The notes: generated from the sequence alone by a model not told the origin. A DNA stretch of 5,954 bases from Desulfobacteraceae bacterium (GCA_030620375.1 JAUXEW010000182.1:1-5954); one strand, 5' to 3'. Shown: positions 1 to 5,894, counted from the first letter of the stretch. Numbers and translations are program-made.

Positions 1-807
1 AATGGAAATAAGACCGTTTACGACCCCACGTCGTATTCCGGCGGGGAAATTGTCGACATCCGGTTAGACCGCATGACCCCTTCAGGCGGAGGATATGAAG
101 TATCGTATTCAGTTCCGATTCCGGCGCGTGTGAATATCCGGGTGGGCGTCCACAAAGGTCCGCTGTTGACCACTATTTCCAACTGGGTGCCCAGGGCAAA
201 GGGCAGGTACACGGTCTTTTGGAACGGTTTGGACACCACCGGCACGATTAAGGTGATGGATCAACCCGGCAGACATGTATTCATCACCGGATTCAGACTT
301 CCCGACAACGCCATTATTGTGGCGCACGGCATATCCGGATACGAATCATACCAGGCCGCTGTTTCGGAAAAATCCGCAACCGGTCTTCCGGGGGTAATTT
401 CAGCCCGCAAGGTGCGGTCCGGCTTGTTAAACAGAATGAACCAGGGCGTTTCATCTCACTATCTGATTCCCAGGGCCCAGAATGTCGTCCCCAAGTTTTC
501 GGTCCGGGGAAAAAGCGGCAAGCACCTGGCCGGAGCGAAAAGAGCCTCAACAAAGGTGTCCGGAGATCTGCCCTTAATCATTGAGGTTGATCCGGAAAGC
601 CTGGAAAATTTCAATAACGCCCGATATGAAATCGTCATGTTCGTGGACAATGAACGCGCGGACGAAGAGGAATACGCCCAGTCGCCATATACGTACATAC
701 TGGACACCACCAAACTGTCAAACGGTTATCACCGGATTTGCATCAACATGGCCGGTCTGGCAGGTCAGGTGGGATCATATTCTTTTGAAATTAACGTTCA
801 AAATTAA
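1..807 (+). CDS. Exported Ig-fold protein with FlgD-like and bacterial Ig-like modules (5' partial)
   Basis: The reading frame is open from the first base to the TAA at 805-807, giving 268 residues with no start inside the window. The ATG at 73 is unlikely to be the start: it has no Shine-Dalgarno sequence, and the frame upstream is open and protein-like. Residues about 30-105 resemble a FlgD-type Ig module: a strand ending YSVP, then GRYTVFWNGLDTTG (about 68-81), matching the family pattern G-x-Y-x3-W-[DN]-G-x-D-x2-G, then a strand carrying GRHVF. A Ser/Lys/Arg-rich linker follows (about 110-188). Residues about 190-268 look like a bacterial Ig-like domain (VMFVDNE, PYTYILDTTKLSNGYH, GSYSFEINVQN). 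Such modules are usual in extracellular or surface multidomain proteins, and the enzymatic or binding part may lie in the missing N-terminus. The cohesin-dockerin gene starts 19 bp downstream on the same strand, so co-transcription is likely. The domain call is fairly firm; the protein's role is unknown. Confidence 0.8.
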   Translation, partial: NGNKTVYDPTSYSGGEIVDIRLDRMTPSGGGYEVSYSVPIPARVNIRVGVHKGPLLTTISNWVPRAKGRYTVFWNGLDTTGTIKVMDQPGRHVFITGFRLPDNAIIVAHGISGYESYQAAVSEKSATGLPGVISARKVRSGLLNRMNQGVSSHYLIPRAQNVVPKFSVRGKSGKHLAGAKRASTKVSGDLPLIIEVDPESLENFNNARYEIVMFVDNERADEEEYAQSPYTYILDTTKLSNGYHRICINMAGLAGQVGSYSFEINVQN

Positions 808-826
808 GATAAAACGGAGCAGCACC

Positions 827-1552
827 ATGAAAAGCGGCAATATAAAAGCGATATGGCCCTTCTTGATCATTATGATTATTAATCTGTCCATATGCGCAAC
901 CGCATGGGGGACCGCCTCTGTGTCATTAAACGCCGAAACCCGTCAGTTGAAGGGACGTGAGTTCGGCGTCACAGTGGCGGTGGATGCGATTGAAAATGCC
1001 TTCGGCATTGCCTGCGACCTGGTCTACGATCCCCAGTTTTTAGAGCTGGTGGAAATCGGGTCCGGTCCGCCGGTTCAGTACCAAGTCACCGAAGGGGATC
1101 TGTTCAACAGCGATGGAAACCCCACACTGCTCCGATCCGCGCCTGAAGACGGCATGTCGGGCATTCTGGTTTTAGGCCTCACGCGATCCGGTAATGTTAC
1201 CGGCAGCACCGCTGTTTCAGCTACGGATATTGTGACGGTTAGCTTTATGCCGATAAAAGTCGGCAATACCACCATCACCTTTCAGGCCCAGGCCATGTTG
1301 AACCCGAACGAGGCCGACATACCGGTGGATCCGTGGGAGCCGGTCTCCATCGACATTGCCATTCTCAAAGGAGATGTTGACGGTAGTTTCTTTGTCGATC
1401 TGGCAGACGCCATTACAGCGATCAAGATATTAACCGGCATTGCCCAGGACAACATCAATCTTGATTCCGATGTTGATGAAGACGGAAAGATCGGATTAAA
1501 GGATGTTATCTACATCCTGCAACTTGAGTCGGAAACCCGGGTTGTCGATTAG
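827..1552 (+). CDS. Secreted cohesin-domain protein with C-terminal dockerin
   Basis: This encodes 241 residues. ATG 827 is chosen because GGAG at 816-819 lies 7 nt upstream and a signal peptide follows directly: basic MKSGNIK, a hydrophobic core at about 8-24, and likely cleavage after ATA (24-26) or GTA (28-30). LSIC at 20-23 resembles a lipobox, but Ile at -1 argues against lipidation. Residues about 31-178 fit a cohesin-like beta-sandwich (VSLNAET, FGVTVAVDAIENAFGIACDLVYDPQ, DIVTVSFMPIKVG). Residues about 182-233 form a dockerin of two calcium loops. Loop 1 has Asp183, Asp185, Ser187 and Asp194; loop 2 has Asp215, Asp217, Asp219 and Asp226. Known cohesins bind dockerins to assemble extracellular complexes. 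Having both on one chain suggests self-association or a link between partners; that is inference. The frame stays open upstream to 581, but that part overlaps the preceding gene and is not protein-like for an exported product. It is probably in an operon with the upstream Ig protein. Confidence 0.87.
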   Translation: MKSGNIKAIWPFLIIMIINLSICATAWGTASVSLNAETRQLKGREFGVTVAVDAIENAFGIACDLVYDPQFLELVEIGSGPPVQYQVTEGDLFNSDGNPTLLRSAPEDGMSGILVLGLTRSGNVTGSTAVSATDIVTVSFMPIKVGNTTITFQAQAMLNPNEADIPVDPWEPVSIDIAILKGDVDGSFFVDLADAITAIKILTGIAQDNINLDSDVDEDGKIGLKDVIYILQLESETRVVD

Positions 1553-1585
1553 GTGATGGAAACCCGCCACCCCGAGAAAAAACAA
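1553..1585. other. Convergent intergenic gap without a clear terminator
   Basis: Two convergent genes end 33 bp apart. An imperfect hairpin can be drawn (GGTG at 1552-1555 with CACC at 1568-1571, inner GG/CC at 1558-1559 and 1563-1564, loop AAA), but no T-tract follows it on either strand. On the minus strand a T-rich stretch (about 1577-1583) follows the kinase stop codon, but without a convincing GC stem before it. I do not call a terminator here. Confidence 0.5.
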
Positions 1586-2467
1586 TCACTTCGCCATTTG
1601 TCGGCTTGTTCCGAGACCGCAGAGAGCCCGCGACAAATTCCCGATACCAGGGCCTTCGACAACCCTGGCAGCGGCCCACATGGCAGTCCGCGCGGCACTG
1701 ACGATATCTTTTCCGGCATATAGCTCAATGCCGAAAATAACGCCGAATACGTCGCCTGCCCCTGTGGGGTCTATCTCTTTACAAATTCGTGATGCCGGGA
1801 GATCGATTTTCTCACCCTTAGACAGCAGCGTTACGCCTTTAGCGCCACGGGTAAGTGCCACGATTTCGACGCTGCGGGAAAATCGGCCGGCTATCGATTC
1901 AGCATTGGGGAAGTCTTCCTCAGAAAATACAATAACATGAACGTCCGGCAGTATATTAGCCTCCGGCAGCAGGTACGGAACGATTACGCCGCGATCATTG
2001 ACCTGGCGCAGCCAACCTTGTGCGCCGATGACGATTTTCATGCCGTCAAGGCTATCGATGACGGCTCGCCCACATTCTCCAATGACAGGTGCGATATATG
2101 CCAGGGGTATCTTGCGCGCCGCTTCAGGAATATCCTCGGGCGTTAAGTCCGGTGCCCGGCTAACCAGAGACAATTCCCTTCGATCACCGCAGTAATTTAA
2201 GATGAAGGTCGTGAATTCATGGCACTTCTTACGATGAAGCGTTATATGGGTATCGTCCTGTAGTGGCTTCAGAAGAGAGGATGCCGGTGATGCCGTAACC
2301 AGGGAAACACGATAACCGAATGCCGCGGCGGCTCTGGCGGCGTATGTAGCAGAACCACCCAGCTGTTGGCGGTCCTCGAAAATATCGCGGGTAACATGTC
2401 CAACTACAAGAATGTGCCCCTTTGGGGTATCATCCTGAGACACCATCATTGTGTTGGTTTTGCTCAC
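1586..2467 (-). CDS. PfkB/ribokinase-family carbohydrate kinase, substrate unknown
   Basis: The 293-residue product is a PfkB-family kinase, which transfers a phosphate from ATP to a sugar, nucleoside or related polyol in the cytoplasm. The N-terminal substrate-side motif is LGGSATYAA (about 36-43) after a first strand ILVVGHVTRD (19-28). Mid-protein landmarks are FSEED (181-185) and the strand-turn ALTRGAKGV (204-212). The ATP/anion-hole motif DPTGAGD is at 233-239, and Asp239 is the expected catalytic base. The next part, VFGVIFG, has Ile where the PROSITE PfkB signature 2 expects Ala or Gly, a mild deviation. The length is normal for the family. The start is GTG 2467, preceded by AAGGGGG with 6 nt spacing; the internal ATGs at codons 7 and 8 are too far from it. 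The gene lies 66 bp downstream of ydbL on the same strand and may be read from the same transcript. The substrate cannot be read from the sequence; a remote likeness to inositol-3-kinase-type members is only an impression. Confidence 0.9.
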   Translation of the reverse strand: MSKTNTMMVSQDDTPKGHILVVGHVTRDIFEDRQQLGGSATYAARAAAAFGYRVSLVTASPASSLLKPLQDDTHITLHRKKCHEFTTFILNYCGDRRELSLVSRAPDLTPEDIPEAARKIPLAYIAPVIGECGRAVIDSLDGMKIVIGAQGWLRQVNDRGVIVPYLLPEANILPDVHVIVFSEEDFPNAESIAGRFSRSVEIVALTRGAKGVTLLSKGEKIDLPASRICKEIDPTGAGDVFGVIFGIELYAGKDIVSAARTAMWAAARVVEGPGIGNLSRALCGLGTSRQMAK

Positions 2468-2473
2468 AAATTA

Positions 2474-2480
2474 CCCCCTT
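2474..2480 (-). promoter_or_regulatory. Ribosome binding site fixing the GTG start of the PfkB-family kinase
   Basis: On the minus strand AAGGGGG precedes GTG 2467 by 6 nt. No comparable site precedes the ATG codons seven and eight codons further in, so this site decides the start. Confidence 0.7.
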
Positions 2481-2533
2481 TTAATCTCCGTTAAAGAATT
2501 CGGTCGATTTGAATTTCCAAACTTGAAAATCGC

Positions 2534-2917
2534 TCAATTTGGGTTTGAATACCATTTTCCGTTCGCATCCTGAAGCCATTCTCCGGGTTTGGCCTTTTTC
2601 ACAATTTGAAAGGCCCGCCGAATGCTAACCGCTTCAACTGTGGAGCCCTGCTGTTTGGCAATGGCCTGATACACCTTTTCCCGGTCACTGTTTTCTGCCG
2701 CGACAACGTCCTGCTCTGCTTTATTCTCTGTGACAAACTGAAGAAATCCTTTGTTGTTTTCTCCAATAATACCCTGTTTTTTAAGTGATAAAATGACCGG
2801 AAGGCGTGCTTTCATCCGCTCCTTGATTCCGTCGGCACCGGCAAAGGCCGATGCATTGGCAATCAGTCCGCCCAGCATAATCATTGATATGATAATTGAA
2901 AAAGCTTTGTTTTTCAT
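2534..2917 (-). CDS. ydbL: YdbL family periplasmic protein (DUF1318)
   Basis: The 127-residue product starts at ATG 2917, with AGGAG at 2926-2930 and 8 nt spacing. A signal peptide follows: MKNK, a hydrophobic core at about 6-20, and cleavage after ASA (22-24) or AFA (24-26). The frame runs further upstream to 3007, but that would overlap ynbE and bury the signal peptide. The mature part carries the DUF1318 pattern as I recall it from E. coli YdbL: IKERMKARLP (31-40), GIIGEN (49-54), VVAAEN with REKVYQAIAKQQG (71-91), and the C-terminal block KAKPGEWLQDANGKW (108-122). E. coli YdbL is somewhat shorter, about 108 residues. In E. coli, YdbL is proposed to act as a chaperone-like regulator that limits YnbE multimerisation in the periplasm. 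Its place 40 bp after ynbE reproduces the E. coli order ydbH-ynbE-ydbL, which strongly supports the call. Confidence 0.92.
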   Translation of the reverse strand: MKNKAFSIIISMIMLGGLIANASAFAGADGIKERMKARLPVILSLKKQGIIGENNKGFLQFVTENKAEQDVVAAENSDREKVYQAIAKQQGSTVEAVSIRRAFQIVKKAKPGEWLQDANGKWYSNPN

Positions 2918-2957
2918 TGGCTGATCTCCTTTATATGGCAATTTCGTCTTTTTTAGT

Positions 2958-3173
2958 TTATTCGACCGGGGAAGGCTGCTGTTCGATGGTTTCGGCCGTT
3001 TCATCAATATCGCCGAAAAAATCGTCCAGGGCTTTATCGATTTTTATATTGATATCGATGGTGATATGAATCGGTTTGATCTCCACCGGCGCCACTTCAA
3101 CCTTGTGCTGGGTGCATGCTGGAAAGAACATCAACAGCATTGCCCCGATAACGAAGGGTGTCATTTTTTTCAT
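2958..3173 (-). CDS. ynbE: YnbE-like outer-membrane lipoprotein
   Basis: The 71-residue product starts at ATG 3173, with AGGAG at 3181-3185 and 7 nt spacing. It has a lipoprotein signal: MKKM, a hydrophobic stretch at about 6-17, and FPAC at 17-20. This lipobox is slightly unusual (Phe at -3, Pro at -2), with Cys20 as the lipidated residue. Thr follows the cysteine, so there is no Asp +2 inner-membrane retention signal, and sorting to the outer membrane is expected. The mature part holds the YnbE hallmark KVEVAPVEIKP then IHITIDINIKID (35-46), an alternating beta-strand pattern comparable to PITINMNVKI as I recall it in E. coli YnbE. An acidic, Pro-rich tail follows. In E. coli, YnbE pairs with the C-terminus of YdbH and stacks into a beta-structured continuation of the bridge toward the outer membrane. 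The protein is slightly longer than the E. coli one (about 61 residues). It sits between ydbH and ydbL, as in E. coli. Confidence 0.9.
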   Translation of the reverse strand: MKKMTPFVIGAMLLMFFPACTQHKVEVAPVEIKPIHITIDINIKIDKALDDFFGDIDETAETIEQQPSPVE

Positions 3174-3214
3174 TACGTTTCTCCTGATCTCTATGGATTC
3201 TTACATAATCACTC

Positions 3215-3231
3215 TGAGAGTTCATCTCTCA
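3215..3231. repeat. Perfect inverted repeat upstream of ynbE
   Basis: TGAGAG (3215-3220) and CTCTCA (3226-3231) are exact reverse complements around a 5-nt loop, and the flanking bases do not extend the stem. The element lies 42 bp before the ynbE start, downstream of the AT-rich segment. It could be an operator-like site or a small 5' leader hairpin of the ynbE-ydbL transcript. No T-tract follows it, so a terminator is unlikely. The role is unknown. Confidence 0.45.
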
Positions 3232-3270
3232 CAATTTATATCATATTGTCATTATGGCTAATTTTTCCCA
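3232..3270 (-). promoter_or_regulatory. AT-rich candidate promoter region for ynbE-ydbL
   Basis: On the minus strand this segment includes CATAAT, TATGAT and TATAAA, all passable sigma70-type -10 hexamers. No good -35 box sits 16-18 nt upstream of any of them. The 219-bp separation from ydbH makes a separate promoter plausible, but the sequence alone gives only weak support. Confidence 0.25.
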
Positions 3271-3272
3271 AA

Positions 3273-3307
3273 GTATTCAGGAGTCAGGAGCCAGAATTCA
3301 GAATTGA
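3273..3307. repeat. Degenerate heptad tandem repeat, five units
   Basis: Five consecutive 7-bp units read GTATTCA, GGAGTCA, GGAGCCA, GAATTCA and GAATTGA on the plus strand. All begin with G, all have A at positions 3 and 7, and four of the five end in CA. This periodicity is typical of short tandemly repeated repetitive (STRR-like) intergenic elements. It overlaps the end of the mini-ORF at 3284-3328 and lies within the spacer that separates ydbH from ynbE. Confidence 0.6.
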
Positions 3308-3328
3308 AGAAAGGTATGCTTCAAGCAA
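3284..3328 (-). other. Possible 14-codon mini-ORF behind an orphan Shine-Dalgarno
   Basis: A perfect AGGAGG (3337-3342) lies 8 nt before TTG 3328, which opens a 14-codon frame ending at TGA 3284-3286. The peptide (MLEAYLSSILNSGS) matches nothing I recognise. A second TTG at 3324 in another frame gives 8 codons. The frame runs into the heptad repeat, so this may be the residue of an interrupted gene, a leader peptide, or chance. Confidence 0.2.
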
Positions 3329-3336
3329 TTTGCTTA

Positions 3337-3342
3337 CCTCCT
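3337..3342 (-). promoter_or_regulatory. Orphan perfect Shine-Dalgarno AGGAGG
   Basis: The minus-strand AGGAGG is the most complete Shine-Dalgarno match I found in the window, yet no substantial gene follows. Just downstream, AAGCAA and TTGCTT around a central A form a palindrome (3323-3335) over the TTG. A longer stem is also possible, GGTAAGC with GCATACC, with one A-A mismatch. Folding could therefore hide this site. Confidence 0.35.
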
Positions 3343-3392
3343 CAAGTTGATTTTTTAACTAATCGGGAGATGATCCTTTCTGAGATGCCACA

Positions 3393-5894
3393 CTAGTGTA
3401 TCATGTTAAACATATCCCGGTATTGCAAAATTTTGTTCAATGGAAGCCTGAAGTTGATGTTGAGGAAAATTTCCGGGTGCAACGCCCCTTTTCCGCCGAC
3501 TTCTATTTTGACAAACCCCCCGAGTTCTTTATTATAAGCAAACGGAATCGGGTCAACCGGTTTGCCGTTAAATTTCAATCGAAGCATAAGGTCTTCCCCT
3601 TCCGTGTGTAAACCGACTTTTGCCCATTTGTAATCATAATTTTTCAAGGCTTCTCCGGCAAGCTCCATTTGGACAAATTGGGGCGTGTCCGGCGGAATAC
3701 CGGCGGTCAATTTCTCTGTTCCGCGCACCCGGATGGTTCCGCCGTCTCCCGGAGTGGAAAATAAAAAGCCGTCATTAAATGTCAGGCTACCGTTTTTATA
3801 TCTTAAAGGAATTCTACCGCTTACGGTTCCGTTTCCATCAGCGTCCGCCGCTCCGAACTGTTCAAGGATCATGGCCAGATTCAGCCGGTCGCAATATAAT
3901 ACCAGGTCATAGTCATCCATACTACGTGAGACCCTTAAGGCTTGAGTATCGACATGACCATTACACCAATTAAAGCGGCTCTTTTCAATAAAAATAGAAT
4001 CCAACGATTCAATTTGAAAGTTTACAAGGCCGTTTTCAATGTTTATGTTCCCCAAACGGGCTGATTTAAATGAAAAATTTTGATTTGCAGCGCTTTTAAA
4101 TTGCAGCAAATCCGGAAAATAAAGGTCGGCCTGGATGCCTGCCACGGACACATCCTGTTCGATACCGGTTAATGTCGCGTTTATTATTTTGGATGTTAAC
4201 GTGCTGTTTACTCCAAAATTGTCATGCGTCAAATCCCCGGACAGTTCAAAGCCGCCGGTGATTGAAAGACCGGCCGCCCCTGGAACTATTTTTGCCAGAT
4301 CGATGGGCGATTTCGGATAAAAGGATTTCAGTTCATAATGGATTTTTGAAACAAGGCCGGATGAATCAAATATGCCGGATTTACCTGAGAAATTCAGGAC
4401 AAGGTCTGGAATCAGGCGGTTTTGATGAGATCCTTCGAACCAGACGCTCGATTCTTTTTGCCTCACCCGTCCGTTGATGTTCCCGATATCCTTATTGTCC
4501 CACAGCATACTCCGGATGGAAAATGTTCCGTATTTTCCAAAATCCCTGCAAGGCCAACAAAGGGGCAGCTTTCCGTTTATTCCCCTGATGTTAACCTGAG
4601 AAGCGGTGTCGGTGATGGCGCCGTTGGACAAAATCGCCGTCCCCATAAAGCGCGCATTGTTTGACGGTATATTTTTGAGATCGCCGGCAATCGATATCAG
4701 GGGAAGGTCTATTTGTGTTGAATCAACCGTCAACCGGGTATTCGCCGCCCGGAGCTCAACAACAGCAGATGGTTCATCCGGTTTCGCTGCATGACCGAAA
4801 GAAATATCACCGCGCACATCTATGCTCGGCATGCGCAGTGTCGTTGTGTCGGCTGAAGCCTTTAATTCCGGGATGGATATGGAACATGTGGCCCGGCCGC
4901 CGGATTGTTTCCCGTTTCCGGTAAGCCGAAAAGTTGGATAACCGGTCGTAATGATATAATCCTGAATCGCCAAATGAAGGGCTTTCATATCCGGTTCTTC
5001 TTTTGACGAAGCCGTGCCGGCCACGTTAAACCGCCATTTTCCGTCAGCAGCAAGTTGAAACCCGTATTCTCCGGTAACATCAATGGGTGATAAAACACTT
5101 GCATTGAATAGTTGATTTTCCTGAAATTGATAAACGGTTGTGATAAAATTTCCATCTGCCTTCATCATGTCGGGCATGAAACTCAATTCAGTTTTCAAAT
5201 CAGCCAGTTGAACGGGAAACGGTTTTGCCAGGAAAAACGAAGCCAGGTCGAGCCGGGCTGTCTTTTCGGACAGATCGATATCCACCTTTAACTCCGTCAA
5301 CTGACCAAAAGGATAAACCTTCACGTCGCAGACAAACCGGGTCATGTCTGATTTTTTAGGAAGGGCTTTTAGTTCAAGCGGAACGTGATACGGCTTCCCC
5401 GCTATTTGTGCATTGATCCATGCATCTGAAATCGTTATCTCATGAACCCGGAAGCCGCCAAAATGATGAGAAGATTCAGCCGCTGTGACCTGATTCCCGT
5501 TCATTATGGCGCCTTTTACGGGAAATACGCCCGGAATGATGAAGTTGCCGTTTTCGTAATCACAAAACAGCTTGACGCCGCTGAAAGATATTTTGGTGAT
5601 CTGTTTATTGAAAATGCCTTTCGGGGAATAATCGATATTTAAGCTGTTGATAAAAATACCTGTTTGGGAACCGTCCCCGATTTTCAATGAGCCTAAATCC
5701 GCTCCAAACAGGCCGATTCTGCGGACATCACAGGAGAAATTTTCGATGCCGGCCTTTCCGGCGATTGCCGGTAGTATGCGGGATTGTACGACAATCGGTA
5801 GATAAACCCCAAGAACGGCAAAAAGACAACACAGGGCCGCACATAAAATGAGTAACGATATGACAACAGCGGGTAATTTGCGTTTTCGCTTCAT
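3393..5894 (-). CDS. ydbH: YdbH-like AsmA-superfamily intermembrane bridge protein
   Basis: The 833-residue product is close to the length I recall for E. coli YdbH (about 879). It opens with basic MKRKRK and one transmembrane helix (about 9-32), which anchors it in the inner membrane with the rest in the periplasm. Residues about 50-120 show the AsmA-like start (IGLFGADLGSLKIGDG, then INSLNIDYSPKGIF and ITKISFSGVKLFCDYENG). The long middle is beta-rich and repetitive in style, as expected for a lipid-channel groove. The C-terminal YdbH signature is clear: LNLAMILEQFGAAD leading to GTVSGRIPLRYKNG (about 689-702), then FNDGFL and GGTIRVRG. It ends with LKNYDYKWAKVGLHTEGEDL and LRLKFNGKPV, then a terminal amphipathic stretch. 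In E. coli, YdbH pairs with YnbE to support lipid transport to the outer membrane. The start ATG 5894 has only a weak ribosome site (AGG, 5 nt upstream). The frame is open upstream to a TGA near 5948 with no other ATG, GTG or TTG start. Confidence 0.9.
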   Translation of the reverse strand: MKRKRKLPAVVISLLILCAALCCLFAVLGVYLPIVVQSRILPAIAGKAGIENFSCDVRRIGLFGADLGSLKIGDGSQTGIFINSLNIDYSPKGIFNKQITKISFSGVKLFCDYENGNFIIPGVFPVKGAIMNGNQVTAAESSHHFGGFRVHEITISDAWINAQIAGKPYHVPLELKALPKKSDMTRFVCDVKVYPFGQLTELKVDIDLSEKTARLDLASFFLAKPFPVQLADLKTELSFMPDMMKADGNFITTVYQFQENQLFNASVLSPIDVTGEYGFQLAADGKWRFNVAGTASSKEEPDMKALHLAIQDYIITTGYPTFRLTGNGKQSGGRATCSISIPELKASADTTTLRMPSIDVRGDISFGHAAKPDEPSAVVELRAANTRLTVDSTQIDLPLISIAGDLKNIPSNNARFMGTAILSNGAITDTASQVNIRGINGKLPLCWPCRDFGKYGTFSIRSMLWDNKDIGNINGRVRQKESSVWFEGSHQNRLIPDLVLNFSGKSGIFDSSGLVSKIHYELKSFYPKSPIDLAKIVPGAAGLSITGGFELSGDLTHDNFGVNSTLTSKIINATLTGIEQDVSVAGIQADLYFPDLLQFKSAANQNFSFKSARLGNINIENGLVNFQIESLDSIFIEKSRFNWCNGHVDTQALRVSRSMDDYDLVLYCDRLNLAMILEQFGAADADGNGTVSGRIPLRYKNGSLTFNDGFLFSTPGDGGTIRVRGTEKLTAGIPPDTPQFVQMELAGEALKNYDYKWAKVGLHTEGEDLMLRLKFNGKPVDPIPFAYNKELGGFVKIEVGGKGALHPEIFLNINFRLPLNKILQYRDMFNMIH

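Larger units (their letters stand above)
3174..3392. other. Long spacer between ydbH and ynbE
   Basis: This 219-bp gap interrupts a gene set that is tightly packed in E. coli. Read on the minus strand from ydbH toward ynbE it holds, in order: a stretch with two copies of CATCTC but no terminator-like stem; a perfect AGGAGG with a 14-codon mini-ORF; a heptad-periodic repeat (3273-3307); an AT-rich segment at about 3232-3270 that could hold a promoter; and a perfect inverted repeat (3215-3231) before the ynbE ribosome binding site. It contains no longer open frame with protein-like content on either strand. Confidence 0.6.

Noticed and set aside
581..826. Upstream extension of the cohesin-dockerin reading frame
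   Set aside because: It overlaps the end of the Ig-protein gene, has no ribosome site at 581, and would bury the signal peptide that begins at ATG 827.
899..901. Cys23 of the cohesin protein as a lipidation site
   Set aside because: The preceding residues LSI give Ile at -1, where Gly, Ala or Ser is needed. Signal peptidase I cleavage a few residues later fits better.
1188..1203. Perfect palindromic arms CCGGTAA and TTACCGG with a 2-nt centre
   Set aside because: It lies inside the cohesin coding sequence, encodes ordinary Gly/Asn/Val residues, and has neither a T-tract nor a regulatory position. It is probably chance.
1534..1543. 10-bp palindrome AACCCGGGTT near the end of the cohesin-dockerin gene
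   Set aside because: It has no loop and no following T-tract, so it does not form a terminator. It is coding sequence.
1577..1600. Minus-strand T-rich run after the kinase stop as a rho-independent terminator
   Set aside because: The only upstream stem is GCC/GGC with a 7-nt loop, set about 8 nt away from the T-run. It does not meet the usual structure.
2505..2532. Possible hairpin CGATTT...AAATCG between ydbL and the kinase
   Set aside because: The stem has only 6 AT-rich pairs with a 16-nt loop and no adjacent T-tract, too weak to call a terminator or attenuator.
2918..3007. Upstream extension of the ydbL reading frame to ATG 3007
   Set aside because: It overlaps the ynbE coding end and would place 30 non-signal residues before a clear signal peptide. 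ATG 2917 has a good AGGAG at the right distance.
3066..3350. Plus-strand open frames opposite ynbE and the spacer
   Set aside because: They lie antisense to ynbE with its lipobox and ribosome site, show no signal or domain pattern, and have no good ribosome site.
3396..5642. Many plus-strand open frames opposite ydbH
   Set aside because: They are short antisense shadows of one continuous 833-codon gene with recognisable family motifs.
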